A stretch of 64,000 nucleotides of DNA from Erwinia sp. S63 (lineage in GTDB: Bacteria > Pseudomonadota > Gammaproteobacteria > Enterobacterales > Enterobacteriaceae), in contig NZ_JACVUP010000010.1 of NCBI RefSeq assembly GCF_016625195.1, positions 124,001 to 188,000 on the forward strand, in the 5' to 3' direction. Made by a program: the position numbers and the translations under genes. Positions 41,880 through 51,262 of the stretch are shown here, in pieces (position 1 is the first letter of the stretch; the number at the start of each line of letters is the position of its first letter). The notes beneath the pieces were generated by a model. It was not told the origin of the DNA, searched no databases, and saw only the letters and a program-made list of their open reading frames with translations.

Positions 41880-43289
41880 ATGAAAAAAATCCGTAATGCA
41901 GACACGATTCTTTCGAACGGGAATTTCACCTCCAGACAGACCGTTCTTGAAATTGCTGATAAAACACTTCAGCGTTTAGACAGCTATTACCGTATTAAAA
42001 ACATCATGCACCTGGATGGCGATGTTTTGCATATTGGCACCCGGCCATGGGATTTAAGCCGCAAAAAGAATATTTACCTTTTTGGCGCAGGAAAAGCCTG
42101 TAACCATATGGCGATGGCGGTAGATCATGTATTAGGTGACCGTCTGACCAAAGGTATTGCCATTGTTAAAATTCACGAAGAAACCGACACCTTTAATAAA
42201 ACCGAGGTATTTGTCGGTGGACATCCATTACCCAATGAAGTCGGTTATCAGGCGTCAAAAGATATTATTAAACTGGTGGAAGCCTCTGGTCCTGAAGATC
42301 TGTTTATTGTGGTGATCAGCGGTGGAAGCTCGGCGCTGATGTCCTGTCCGGTCGAGGGCATTACGCTGCAGGATGAGATCGACGCCACCGATGTGCTGCT
42401 CAAATCCGGCGCAGGAATTTATGAGATCAATGCGATCCGCCGCCATATTTCCGCACTGAACGGCGGCATGCTGGCGAAACGCATTCAGGATGTGGGGGCG
42501 GAGCTGATTGGTATTGGCATCAGTGATGCCGTTGGCACCCCGGCCACGGGCGATATCCGCGTTCCCTACGCAGCTTATAAAAGCACACCGATTGGCCCGG
42601 ATGCCACCACGCTGGATGATGCACGCGCCACTATTGCCAACTTTGATCTGGCCGATCGTCTGCCAAAGAGCATCGTTGAGTATCTGGCCAGTGCCGGCCC
42701 AGAACAGGAAACGCCTAAAGCCTTCCCCGACAACACCTATTTTCTGCTCAACACGTTGCCAGACTCGTGCATCTACGCCAAAGAGATCTGCGAAGAAATG
42801 GGCATTCCTGCCGTCATTCTGACGTCATTCCTCGAAGGCGAAAGCCGTGATGCAGGCACCTTTATGGCTTCACTGGTACGTGAGATTCAGACCTACGGTA
42901 ACCCGGTTCAGGCACCTTGCGTGCTGTTGAGTTCTGGCGAGGTCACCACGCAAATCCTTGATAGCAAACTGATTAAAGGACATGGCGGCCCCGGTCAGGA
43001 GATGGCGGTGAGCTTTGCTATCGCTGCGGCAAAGACACCTGGCGCTTGCCTGTTGTCGATTGACAGTGAAGGGACCGATGGCACGGCCAAAGTGGCCGGC
43101 GGTATCACCGACTCTGAAAGCCTCAAAGCGGCGCAGGCCAAGGGGATCAATCTTTATCAATCACTGCGTGAACACAGTTGTTTCGAAGCACTTGAGGCTA
43201 TTGGATCCACCGTGTTTACCGGCAACACCGGTACCAACCTCTGTGACCTGAACATTGTTTATGTTCCTGCGCTGAAGGGAGGCAAATAA
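41880..43289 (+). CDS. Glycerate 2-kinase (DUF4147/MOFRL family)
   Basis: 469 residues from the ATG at 41880; a TTG seven codons upstream is in frame but lacks a ribosome-binding site. Family markers: GAGKACNHMAMAVDHVLG, GGHPLPNEVG, ISGGSSALMSCP, GAGIYEINAIRRHISALNGG, GIGISDAVGTPATGDIRV, and the MOFRL C-terminal domain VLLSSGEVTTQIL...GHGGPGQEMAVSFA and SIDSEGTDGTAKVAGGITDS. It phosphorylates D-glycerate to 2-phosphoglycerate with ATP. The enolase-like gene starts 1 bp after its stop, which suggests that 2-phosphoglycerate or an analogue is passed on. Confidence 0.93.
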   Translation: MKKIRNADTILSNGNFTSRQTVLEIADKTLQRLDSYYRIKNIMHLDGDVLHIGTRPWDLSRKKNIYLFGAGKACNHMAMAVDHVLGDRLTKGIAIVKIHEETDTFNKTEVFVGGHPLPNEVGYQASKDIIKLVEASGPEDLFIVVISGGSSALMSCPVEGITLQDEIDATDVLLKSGAGIYEINAIRRHISALNGGMLAKRIQDVGAELIGIGISDAVGTPATGDIRVPYAAYKSTPIGPDATTLDDARATIANFDLADRLPKSIVEYLASAGPEQETPKAFPDNTYFLLNTLPDSCIYAKEICEEMGIPAVILTSFLEGESRDAGTFMASLVREIQTYGNPVQAPCVLLSSGEVTTQILDSKLIKGHGGPGQEMAVSFAIAAAKTPGACLLSIDSEGTDGTAKVAGGITDSESLKAAQAKGINLYQSLREHSCFEALEAIGSTVFTGNTGTNLCDLNIVYVPALKGGK

Positions 43290-43290
43290 A

Positions 43291-44565
43291 ATGATGAACA
43301 GAATCATTTCTGTTGAAGCCCAGCAGATCATCGACTGTAAATGTCGTCCGGCAGTAGAAGTTGTGGTGCGCACTGAAAGCGGTGCGATGGGACGTGGAGC
43401 GGCACCCACCGGTACATCAGTAGGTATGTATGAAGCCTTTGTACTGCGTGACGGTGATAAGTCTACTTACAACGGACTGAGCGTACATAAAGCCGTAAGA
43501 ATTGTTGAAACGATCATCGCACCCGCTCTGATCGGGATGAATATTTTTGATCAACGTGCGATTGACGACAAAATGATCGCGTTGGATGGCACTGAAAACA
43601 AACAACAATTGGGTGGGAACGCCATCTATTCGGTTTCTATTGCCGCGTTTCGTGCAGCGGCCGATGCACGCCGTATTCCGCTGTACAACTATATTGCTGG
43701 TGGCGAAATTAAAACGGTGCCCGTTCCTTGTTTCAATGTGATTAACGGCGGACGCTATGAGTTTTTCAACCAGACCTTTAATGAATTTTTGATTGTCCCC
43801 TACGCCACCAGCAGCATCGACGAATCCATTGAAATGGCGGTAGCCGTTTTCCAGAAACTGAACGACGTGCTGACGCGCTATCTTGCCAGCAAGCCGCAGG
43901 TCGCCAGCTCATACGGTTATGCTGCACCGTCTGACGACCCGGAAGTGGTTCTGCATCTGATGCAGGAAGCCATCGACCAGTGTGGCTACACCGGGCGCAT
44001 TGCCTTTGCACTCGACTGTGCTTCCAGCGAGTTTTACGACGCCGACAGCCAAACCTACTTACTAAAAGGCGAGCGCGTGACCAGCAGTGAGTTAATTGAT
44101 TACACACGCCAACTCACTGAGAAGTTCAACTTCGTCTTTATTGAGGATCTGCTGGATGAAAACGACTGGGCGGGCTACCAACAAGCCGTCCGAGAGATCC
44201 CGCGCACGCTTATTTTGGGTGATGATCTCACTGTCACCAAGCTCAGTTTCCTGCAGCGGGCGTATGACGAAAAAGCGGTAGCGGGTTTTATCCTTAAACC
44301 CAACCAGGTTGGCACCATCAGCGAAGCGTTAGACGCGTACCACTTTGCCACCGAGAAAGGCATGATCGCCGTACCTTCAGGCCGCTCTGGCGGTGTAGTG
44401 GATGACGTAGTGATGGATTTCTCTGTCGGCCTGCAAGTCCCGCTGCAAAAAAATGGCGCACCGCGCTCCGGCGAGCGCATTGAAAAGTTAAATTTCCTGA
44501 TGCGTGCGAATGCATCCAGTGAACACTGCCGTCTGTACGATATATCTCCCTTAATCCGATTCTGA
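43291..44565 (+). CDS. Divergent enolase family protein
   Basis: 424 residues, enolase length. Conserved: LRDGDKS, GGNAIYSVSIAAFRAAAD, NEFLIVP (Glu 168 equivalent), ALDCASSEFYD, FIEDLLDENDW, GDDLTVT, LKPNQVGT (catalytic Lys) and GAPRSGERIEKLNFLMR. Altered: the loop PSGASTG reads PTGTSVG, the loop histidine in NGGxHA reads NGGRYE, and the SHRSGETED signature reads PSGRSGGVVDD, losing the histidine. These loops close over the phosphate substrate, so the substrate may differ from 2-phosphoglycerate or the activity may be altered. It is unlikely to be the housekeeping enolase. Directly coupled to glycerate kinase. Confidence 0.85.
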   Translation: MMNRIISVEAQQIIDCKCRPAVEVVVRTESGAMGRGAAPTGTSVGMYEAFVLRDGDKSTYNGLSVHKAVRIVETIIAPALIGMNIFDQRAIDDKMIALDGTENKQQLGGNAIYSVSIAAFRAAADARRIPLYNYIAGGEIKTVPVPCFNVINGGRYEFFNQTFNEFLIVPYATSSIDESIEMAVAVFQKLNDVLTRYLASKPQVASSYGYAAPSDDPEVVLHLMQEAIDQCGYTGRIAFALDCASSEFYDADSQTYLLKGERVTSSELIDYTRQLTEKFNFVFIEDLLDENDWAGYQQAVREIPRTLILGDDLTVTKLSFLQRAYDEKAVAGFILKPNQVGTISEALDAYHFATEKGMIAVPSGRSGGVVDDVVMDFSVGLQVPLQKNGAPRSGERIEKLNFLMRANASSEHCRLYDISPLIRF

Positions 44566-44618
44566 CGCTGAAATTCATTTCACGACAGAGACTCTTCATT
44601 AAATATAAGGTTAATGCT

Positions 44619-45740
44619 ATGTATCCTAAAATTGATTTTATTTACCTGTCAGAACCGGACATGATTGAAGCTGGCGTATTAGATGCCGCACGTTGTGTCG
44701 ATGTGTGTGAGGAAACATTCAGCTTGCTCGGTAAGGGTGACTATTTAATGGGTGGTGCGAATCACAATAGCCACGGCATGAATATCGTTTTCCCGAAAAC
44801 CTCTCCTTTCCCGAATATGCCGGTTGCCGGCCCTGATCGTCGTTTCGCTGCTATGCCAGGGTATCTGGGCGGTCGTTTCGATGTGTGTGGCAATAAATGG
44901 TATGGCTCTAACCACGCCAATGCGGAGAAGGGACTGCCGCGTTCTATTCTGACAATGATGCTGAACGACAAAGATACCGGAGCCCCGCTGGCCCTGATGT
45001 CTGCTAACTTGCTCAGCGCCGCCCGCACCGGTGCCGTGCCGGGTGTGGCTGCGAAACATCTGGCCAACCCGGACGCCAAAACGGTTTCTGTTGTAGGGTG
45101 CGGTCCAATCAACAAAGCCTGTTTTGTTGCGATCATGACGCAACTGAAAGACGTGGCGAAAGTGGTCTGTTTCGACCTCTTCCAGGAGAAAGCTGACGAG
45201 TTTGCTAAATGGGTGAGCGAAACCTATAACGTGCAAGCAATTGGTGTGAATGAAGCCGAATTTGGCTTCCGCGATGCGGATGTCATCACCGTTGCGGCTT
45301 CTCGTTTAAAACCGCTGCATTTCAACGACGACTGGATTAAAGAAGGCGCGACTATTCTGGTGTCAGGCCCAGTAAATACTGACGAATCCTTCCTGACCAG
45401 CGCAAAAATCGTCTATGACCACACAGCACTCCATGAGGCTTACGTTGAAGATGCTATAGGCTCTGGTAATAAAGAAGCTTACTACAGCGGCGTTATTGGT
45501 GGTCCATTCTATCGTCTGATTGACGCCGGTAAACTGCCTGCTCTGACCGATTCAACCGGCCTTGGCGATGTGGTAAATGGCGAAAAACCGGGCCGTGTAA
45601 ACAAAAGTGAGCGCGTGATCTTTATTGCTTGCGGCATGTCGGTGTTCGACATCAGTTGGGGCTATGAGCTGATGCAGACCGCGCGTGAGCACGGTATCGG
45701 TCAGCAACTAAATCTGTGGGATAAGCCAAGTCAGGCTTAA
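44619..45740 (+). CDS. Ornithine cyclodeaminase/mu-crystallin family protein (tyramine oxidase subunit B-like)
   Basis: 373 residues. The protein matches the OCD family variant often annotated as tyramine oxidase subunit B: MPGYLGGRFDVCGNKWYGSN, LMSANLLSAARTGAVPGVAAKHLA, and a Rossmann segment TVSVVGCGPINKACFVAIM with the NAD-binding Asp in VVCFDLFQEKADEF. OCD relatives include reductases of cyclic imines (pyrroline and piperideine carboxylates) and cyclodeaminases. It follows the enolase gene by 53 bp on the same strand and ends at a double hairpin. A cyclic-imine reductase or amino-acid cyclase role is plausible for a ring-opening pathway. Confidence 0.85.
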   Translation: MYPKIDFIYLSEPDMIEAGVLDAARCVDVCEETFSLLGKGDYLMGGANHNSHGMNIVFPKTSPFPNMPVAGPDRRFAAMPGYLGGRFDVCGNKWYGSNHANAEKGLPRSILTMMLNDKDTGAPLALMSANLLSAARTGAVPGVAAKHLANPDAKTVSVVGCGPINKACFVAIMTQLKDVAKVVCFDLFQEKADEFAKWVSETYNVQAIGVNEAEFGFRDADVITVAASRLKPLHFNDDWIKEGATILVSGPVNTDESFLTSAKIVYDHTALHEAYVEDAIGSGNKEAYYSGVIGGPFYRLIDAGKLPALTDSTGLGDVVNGEKPGRVNKSERVIFIACGMSVFDISWGYELMQTAREHGIGQQLNLWDKPSQA

Positions 45741-45746
45741 CGCAGT

Positions 45747-45794
45747 CGGGCTGCCTGGTCCGCAGCCCGGTGCTGGCTTTGGGGCATCGCCAGC
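45747..45794 (+). terminator. Tandem hairpins ending the glycerate kinase operon
   Basis: CGGGCTGC/GCAGCCCG (45747-45769) and GCTGGC/GCCAGC (45772-45794). No T-run is present after the second; termination may be imperfect. Confidence 0.5.
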
Positions 45795-46064
45795 CAAATC
45801 TGTGTCGTGGTGTAGAGTGTTGTGAAGGATATATATCCTGAAACATGGTTGTATTTAATGAGTGGCTACAGTTTGCCTGACCTTAAGAATATGCATATTT
45901 CATTATAGACAATGAAATAAAACTTAAGGTCGGGCGTATTTTAAATACCGCCCCACCTCGTCATTTTATCTGCTGAGCTTTAATCAATGCTGTCTATTTA
46001 TTTTTACTATTCTGGTTACTCAGCGAGTGTTATCTAACAACGTCTGTATACGGAAAATGAATAA
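45795..46064. other. Non-coding region before the glutamate-type dehydrogenase gene
   Basis: About 270 bp without a gene. It is AT-rich and contains TGTATACG near 46045 and AGACAAT near 45907, which resemble GntR half-sites. No stronger claim can be made. Confidence 0.3.
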
Positions 46065-47339
46065 ATGAGCAAACCACTTTCATATGTATCTGAAGATCAA
46101 CATTCACCCTGGGCAACCTATCTTGCACAAGTTGATCGTGTTCTGCCTTACCTGGGTGAGCTTTCGCGCTGGGCTGATACGCTTCGCCATCCTAAACGCG
46201 CTTTTATCGTTGATATCCCGCTTGAAATGGATGATGGCAGCGTGCGCCACTTTGAAGGCTTCCGTGTTCAGCACAACTTGTCTCGCGGTCCGGGTAAAGG
46301 CGGCGTGCGCTATCATCCAGATGTCAATCTGGAAGAAGTGATGGCTCTGTCCGCCTGGATGACCGTGAAGTGTGCGGTGATTAACCTGCCATTTGGCGGG
46401 GCTAAAGGCGGTATTCGCGTCGACCCGCGAGAACTCTCTCTGAAAGAACTGGAACGTCTGACGCGTCGTTATACCAGTGAAATCGGCAACATCATTGGTC
46501 CTCAGCGCGACATTCCTGCGCCCGATGTAGGCACCAATGCACAGGTGATGGCCTGGATAATGGATACCTGGTCGATGAACGCAGGTGCCACCAGCACCGG
46601 TGTGGTAACGGGTAAACCCGTTCATCTTGGCGGTTCGTTAGGCCGCGTCACGGCCACCGGTCGCGGTGTGTTCGTAACCGGCCGGGCAGCGGCAAAAAAT
46701 ATAGGCCTGCCCATCGAGAGGAGTCGCGTCGCAGTTCAGGGCTTTGGAAATGTGGGAAGCGTGGCGGTGAGCCTGTTTCAACAAGCTGGGGCGCACATTG
46801 TTGCAGTGCAGGATCACAGTACCACCCTGTGGAATAATGACGGCATTGATATCAGCGCATTACAAACATGGCAGCAGAAACATGGCGCTATTGCTGGCTT
46901 TCCGGGCGCAAGCGTCATTCCCGCTGATGATTTTTGGCTTAAAGATGTCGACATTCTGATACCCGCAGCTTTAGAAGGTCAAATCACGGCCGAACGTGCA
47001 CGCCAACTCACCTGTAAATTAGTTTTAGAAGGCGCCAACGGCCCAACATTACCCGAAGCGGATGATGTTCTTCGCCAGCGTGGAGTGACTGTCGTACCGG
47101 ATGTTCTTTGCAACGCGGGTGGCGTTACGGTGAGCTACTTTGAATGGGTTCAGGACTTCTCAAGCTATTTTTGGGGCGAGGACGAAATCAATTCCCGCCT
47201 CGATCAGATTATGTCGCAGGCTTTTGAAACAATATGGCAAAAGTCTAACGAACTGAACGTCACGCTAAGAACAGCTGCTTACGCGGTGGGTTGCGAACGA
47301 ATTCTGATTGCACGCAAGGAGAGAGGAATCTATCCATAA
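46065..47339 (+). CDS. Glu/Leu/Phe/Val dehydrogenase (glutamate dehydrogenase)
   Basis: 424 residues. Motifs: [21 protein letters not shown], catalytic Lys in [56 protein letters not shown], and NAD-binding [12 protein letters not shown]. It follows the short NAD-type glutamate dehydrogenases (about 420 residues), not the 447-residue NADP enzyme of E. coli. It would interconvert glutamate with 2-oxoglutarate and ammonia, a logical partner for imino-acid breakdown. It is monocistronic with its own terminator. Confidence 0.93.
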   Translation: MSKPLSYVSEDQHSPWATYLAQVDRVLPYLGELSRWADTLRHPKRAFIVDIPLEMDDGSVRHFEGFRVQHNLSRGPGKGGVRYHPDVNLEEVMALSAWMTVKCAVINLPFGGAKGGIRVDPRELSLKELERLTRRYTSEIGNIIGPQRDIPAPDVGTNAQVMAWIMDTWSMNAGATSTGVVTGKPVHLGGSLGRVTATGRGVFVTGRAAAKNIGLPIERSRVAVQGFGNVGSVAVSLFQQAGAHIVAVQDHSTTLWNNDGIDISALQTWQQKHGAIAGFPGASVIPADDFWLKDVDILIPAALEGQITAERARQLTCKLVLEGANGPTLPEADDVLRQRGVTVVPDVLCNAGGVTVSYFEWVQDFSSYFWGEDEINSRLDQIMSQAFETIWQKSNELNVTLRTAAYAVGCERILIARKERGIYP

Positions 47340-47361
47340 TTTGAATTCGTAAAATGGCGAT

Positions 47362-47390
47362 ACCAGGCCTAAATCGGCCTGGTCTTATTA
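47362..47390. terminator. Terminator between convergent gdh and PQQ dehydrogenase genes
   Basis: ACCAGGCC and GGCCTGGT form an 8-bp stem around a 6-nt loop followed by CTTATTATTT. Confidence 0.7.
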
Positions 47391-47417
47391 TTTATAGGTC
47401 AGTTACGGGTTCATCAT

Positions 47418-49796
47418 TTACGGCAGGCTGTAAGCAATAATGTTATCGCCACGCTGGGGTGAATGTGGCGAACCACCAGCGAAAATCACAACATACTGTT
47501 TGCCTGTTTTCTCAGAGCGGTAAGTGATTGGGCCACTCTGACTTCCTACCGGTAAACGAGATTTCCAAACTTCTTCACCAGTGTGACTGTTATAAGCGCG
47601 CAGATAGAAATCTTGCGTGCCGGCGAAGAACAGCAGACCAGAGTGAGTTGCCAGCGACGGGCCCAGAGTTGGCATGCCCAGTGGCATTTGCAGACCAGTC
47701 GGAATACCTAATGGCCCCGTATCCTGCACCGTACCTACTGGAATTTGCCATGCAATTTTTCGTGTTTTCAAATCGATGGCGGTCATTGTGCCGAAAGGTG
47801 GAGCCTGACAAGGCACACCCAATGGTGACATCAGACGTTCACGCACAGAGCCAAAAGGAAGTCCCTTCTGCACAATCCAACCCATACCTTCGCTGGTGCC
47901 TTGTCCTGGCGGGATATCTTTGGCAGCAACCATGTTGTAGTACAAGCCCAGGCGTAAATCATTCACGAACATGAGATTGGTGGTAGGGTCAACGGATACG
48001 CCACCCCAGTTAATACCACCAAGCGACCCCGGATACTGAATAGCCGTATCAAGACCAGGGGGGGTAAAGATGCCCTCATAGCGACTTGATTTAAAGCGAA
48101 TACGGCACATCAGCTGATCAAACGGTGTAGCACCCCACATGTCCGATTCTTTGAGCACTTCATTGCCAATGTTTGGCATGGAAGAGTACGGTTGCGTCGG
48201 TGAATAACGCTCACCCGGCAAGTTACCCTGTGGGACTGGACGTTCTTCAATCGGCGCTACTGGCTTACCGTTCCGACGGTCTAGCAGATAGGTCATGCCC
48301 GTTTTGGTGGTTTCCGAAAGCGCCGGTGTGATGGAACCGTCATCGTTTTTGATGTCATACAGTAAGGGTGTACCGGTGGCATCAAAATCCCAGAGGTCAT
48401 GATGAACAGTCTGGAAACTCCAGACCGGACGGCCCGTTGAAACATTGACAGCCACAACTGAGGAACTGTACTTGTCATCCCCAGGCCTACGCTCACCACC
48501 GAAGAAATCAGGCGTTGCGTTGCCCGTTGGCAGATAAACCATACCCAGGTCGGCATCGTATGACATACCGACCCAGACATTAGGTGTCCCACGTGTATAA
48601 CCTTCTGGTGAAAGCGGTTCACGTGTCACTTCCGGATTCCCCGGATCCCAGGCCCAAACTAATTTGCCGCTAACCGCATCAAAGGCACGAATGACTCCTG
48701 GCGGTTCATTCGTTTCGAAGTTATCGATTACACGACCACCGACGATAACAAGGTTGCCAGCCACTAACGGAGCAGAAGATTGCTGATAATAACCAGGTTC
48801 AACTTCACCCATGCCAACCTTGAGGTCAACAACACCGTTGTCACCAAAGTTCGCAGCTGGCTTACCTGTGTGGGAATCAATCGCAATAAGACGACCGTCA
48901 CCGGTTGGGAAGAACAGACGCTGAGGGCTGACTGAGGTATCTAACGGTTGTCCTGGCTCAGCGACATTTTTTGCGGTGGTTGCGTCAAAGTAGCCGATAC
49001 CACGGCAGCGTTGATAGGTAGAGTTTCCACGACCTGCAGTATAGCGCCACTTTTCCTTGCCGCTATCGATATCGTATGAAATCAGAGAAGTGTAAGCCGT
49101 ACAAACGAACAGGCTATCTCCGACTTGCAGAGGTGTGTTCTGATCTTCAGCATCACCTTTAGTCGGATCAACAGCTTCGCCGGTGTGCGCAGTCCAGGCA
49201 ACTTTGAGATCCTTGACGTTCTCAGGGGTGATATCACTCAATGTCGAGAAACGAGATCCTTTCGTATCTCCAGCCCAAGCTGGCCAGTCTTTGCGTCCAG
49301 AATTAGGTGCGATGTCATGTGCTTTATCTGTACCAGCCTGCACATCTTCATTGCGAATGACGCCCTTAGGCTGGAAAGAACTGATAAAGGCAGCGATGAC
49401 ACCCACGGTAAGGACGACGCCTAAGCCTACTGATATCCGGCGAGTTTTACGCTCAGCCGTCAGTAGAGGAACGGTAAAGGCGATCAACACCGCACCCGCA
49501 GCAGGTGCGAACATGCGAGAGAATAACGGCCAGAATTGCAGCCCCACATCCCAAAGTGACCATATCGTCGTAAAGACTAATACCACGCCAAACATAGCCG
49601 CACCGGCCAGTCTACGACGAACAATAAGAATACCACTGAGCAGTAATAGCACACCCGCAATAATAAAATAACAGCTACCACCTAACCACGCCAGCCAGCC
49701 GCCACCGCCAATAAAATAGAGACCCGCAAGTGTGGTCACTATTCCGACCAGCAACACCCACAGACGTCCGAGTCTCCCCGGATTATGAGTAATCAT
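47418..49796 (-). CDS. Membrane-bound PQQ-dependent dehydrogenase, glucose/quinate/shikimate family
   Basis: 792 residues, close to E. coli Gcd (796). About five N-terminal membrane helices (residues 10-130) are followed by an eight-bladed propeller with repeated W-motifs (e.g. DIDSGKEKWRY, DAVSGKLVWAW, NVSTGRPVWSFQTVHHDLWDFD, DLKTRKIAWQIPVGT). PQQ-site features include TVHHDLWD and MWGATPFDQLMCR. It oxidises a sugar or quinate/shikimate in the periplasm and passes electrons to ubiquinone. Differences from Gcd and the presence of an AroE-like gene elsewhere in the island leave quinate/shikimate open. PQQ synthesis genes are not in the window. Upstream is a separate GntR gene. Confidence 0.93.
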   Translation of the reverse strand: MITHNPGRLGRLWVLLVGIVTTLAGLYFIGGGGWLAWLGGSCYFIIAGVLLLLSGILIVRRRLAGAAMFGVVLVFTTIWSLWDVGLQFWPLFSRMFAPAAGAVLIAFTVPLLTAERKTRRISVGLGVVLTVGVIAAFISSFQPKGVIRNEDVQAGTDKAHDIAPNSGRKDWPAWAGDTKGSRFSTLSDITPENVKDLKVAWTAHTGEAVDPTKGDAEDQNTPLQVGDSLFVCTAYTSLISYDIDSGKEKWRYTAGRGNSTYQRCRGIGYFDATTAKNVAEPGQPLDTSVSPQRLFFPTGDGRLIAIDSHTGKPAANFGDNGVVDLKVGMGEVEPGYYQQSSAPLVAGNLVIVGGRVIDNFETNEPPGVIRAFDAVSGKLVWAWDPGNPEVTREPLSPEGYTRGTPNVWVGMSYDADLGMVYLPTGNATPDFFGGERRPGDDKYSSSVVAVNVSTGRPVWSFQTVHHDLWDFDATGTPLLYDIKNDDGSITPALSETTKTGMTYLLDRRNGKPVAPIEERPVPQGNLPGERYSPTQPYSSMPNIGNEVLKESDMWGATPFDQLMCRIRFKSSRYEGIFTPPGLDTAIQYPGSLGGINWGGVSVDPTTNLMFVNDLRLGLYYNMVAAKDIPPGQGTSEGMGWIVQKGLPFGSVRERLMSPLGVPCQAPPFGTMTAIDLKTRKIAWQIPVGTVQDTGPLGIPTGLQMPLGMPTLGPSLATHSGLLFFAGTQDFYLRAYNSHTGEEVWKSRLPVGSQSGPITYRSEKTGKQYVVIFAGGSPHSPQRGDNIIAYSLP

Positions 49797-50393
49797 AAGT
49801 ATTTTCCCAATAGATAGTTATGTGATTTTTTTCAGACGAAAGAAAACCTGACGAAATAAATATGCATTCATCACATGAAGAGATAATTTAGACCCATTTT
49901 TTATTTGATTTAAATCAAAAATGGACGTCACTGCATCTGGTTATTTATTCCATAGATCCTTGCCATTAAATCTCTACGTCACAATGATTGAAAGGGCGTC
50001 CAAATATCCCCACAAATATCATGCATACAACCTTGTACACATGATTGAGGCGAAGAATAGAACCCCACCATTAACAAAGTCAATGAGGTGGGTTTACATA
50101 ACTTTAAATTATGCTCCATCACACATAACAATGTGATCAGGATCACGATATGGAGGAACTCAGGAATCGGCAATGAGCGTTTGACCGTTACCGGTGCGAT
50201 TGGCAATGTCATCGAGGAAGTATGATGAGAGAAAGAATGCCCGGTATGTATGGCACTGAAGGCGGTCAGAGCAGGAGGCGCCTCAGAGGACCTGGCCTGC
50301 GCCGTTGGTATCGATAGTTAACCGGTAGGATTAGAGCACCTCCCGCTCCACAGGGAAGATATCTGCACAGCGACATCGTTCGGTGCGATGACT
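49797..50393. other. Non-coding region between PQQ dehydrogenase and GntR genes
   Basis: About 600 bp. It probably contains the PQQ dehydrogenase promoter. ATACAACCTTGTACACATG near 50022-50042 resembles a GntR palindrome. A stretch at 50240-50390 has codon-like phasing (KAVRAGGASEDLACAVGIDS) but stops soon and has no start; it may be a gene remnant. Confidence 0.35.
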
Positions 50394-51104
50394 CTAATAA
50401 TCCAATTTCATACTATTTAATAAATTTCGCTGCATGAAGCTCAAAAATCGAGTTTGAAACATCATGGTATGTTCATGCGCCTTAATATCGGCCAGTTCGG
50501 CATTACGGCCTTTAATCGCAGCAATAATTTCATCATGATCACGACCCAGTTTCTCTGGCGCATCCTGCTGTGTCATAAAATCAAACTGTAAATGCTGAAT
50601 CCTCTGCCCTTCCGACAGAAGTTTATCGTAATATTTTGCCAGATACTTATTTCGAGACGCCGCAGCAATCGTCAGATGAAATTCTTTATTACGCTCAGTC
50701 ATGGCACTGAAATCACCCTGGTAAACAGTCTCCATGTAGATTTCATTCGCAACTTCAATATTATGAATATCTTTGTCACTACGATGAATCGCCGCCAGTC
50801 TGGTCACTGCGCGCTGAACGAGATCCAGTGCGGTAATATAATTAGGAAACTCTTCAATTTCGAATGGCGTCACAATTGCCGTACGATTGGGAAGAATAGT
50901 CACCAATCCCTCACTGACCAGACGGGCCATGGCATCGCGCACCGGGGAGCGTGAAAGACCAAAGGTCGACGCTAAAGAAATCTCATCGAGTTGCTCACCG
51001 TGTTTCAGCTCAAGAGTCAGGATCTGCCGGCGCAACTCTTCATAGATGTAACGGCCACCATGGCGACGGCCAGTTCCCTCTTCTTTCTCATTCTTATTGC
51101 TCAT
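50394..51104 (-). CDS. FadR/FCD-type GntR regulator
   Basis: 236 residues from the ATG at 51104 (CAGGA upstream); a longer frame to 51164 would add a hydrophobic stretch. Winged helix: GRYIYEELRRQILTLELKHGEQLDEISLASTFGLSRSPVRDAMARLVSEGLVTILPNRTAIVTPF. FCD domain: ALDLVQRAVTRLAAIHRS, ERNKEFHLTIAAASRNKYLAKYYDKLLSEGQRIQHLQFDF. The same layout and phrases (ALDLVQRxVTRLAAxHR) occur in the GntR proteins encoded at 27294 and 28485, so the three are paralogues. It is upstream of the lower hydroxyproline-type genes at 51263-53845, which it may control. Confidence 0.92.
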   Translation of the reverse strand: MSNKNEKEEGTGRRHGGRYIYEELRRQILTLELKHGEQLDEISLASTFGLSRSPVRDAMARLVSEGLVTILPNRTAIVTPFEIEEFPNYITALDLVQRAVTRLAAIHRSDKDIHNIEVANEIYMETVYQGDFSAMTERNKEFHLTIAAASRNKYLAKYYDKLLSEGQRIQHLQFDFMTQQDAPEKLGRDHDEIIAAIKGRNAELADIKAHEHTMMFQTRFLSFMQRNLLNSMKLDY

Positions 51105-51262
51105 CGTTGATATCCTGGCTGAAGTGATTAATGCCATGGTAACGGTCAAGACTGTTAACAACAATGCCAGACCGGAGTATTTGTCTTTTAAAATCAGCAG
51201 ATAGACAATTTTAAAAATCCCATGTCCATCATCTACCCGCGTTTATCGCACCTTTAGCTTTT

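Noticed and set aside
43291..44565. Housekeeping enolase (eno)
   Set aside because: Key loop residues differ, pyrG is not adjacent, and it is coupled to a catabolic kinase gene.
46943..46955. TGTCGACA inside the glutamate-type dehydrogenase gene as an operator
   Set aside because: It lies in mid-coding sequence where codons for Val-Asp explain it; the intergenic copies are the meaningful ones.
49921..50136. 71-codon plus-strand frame upstream of the PQQ dehydrogenase
   Set aside because: No ribosome-binding site, no recognisable domain, and it lies in the likely promoter region.
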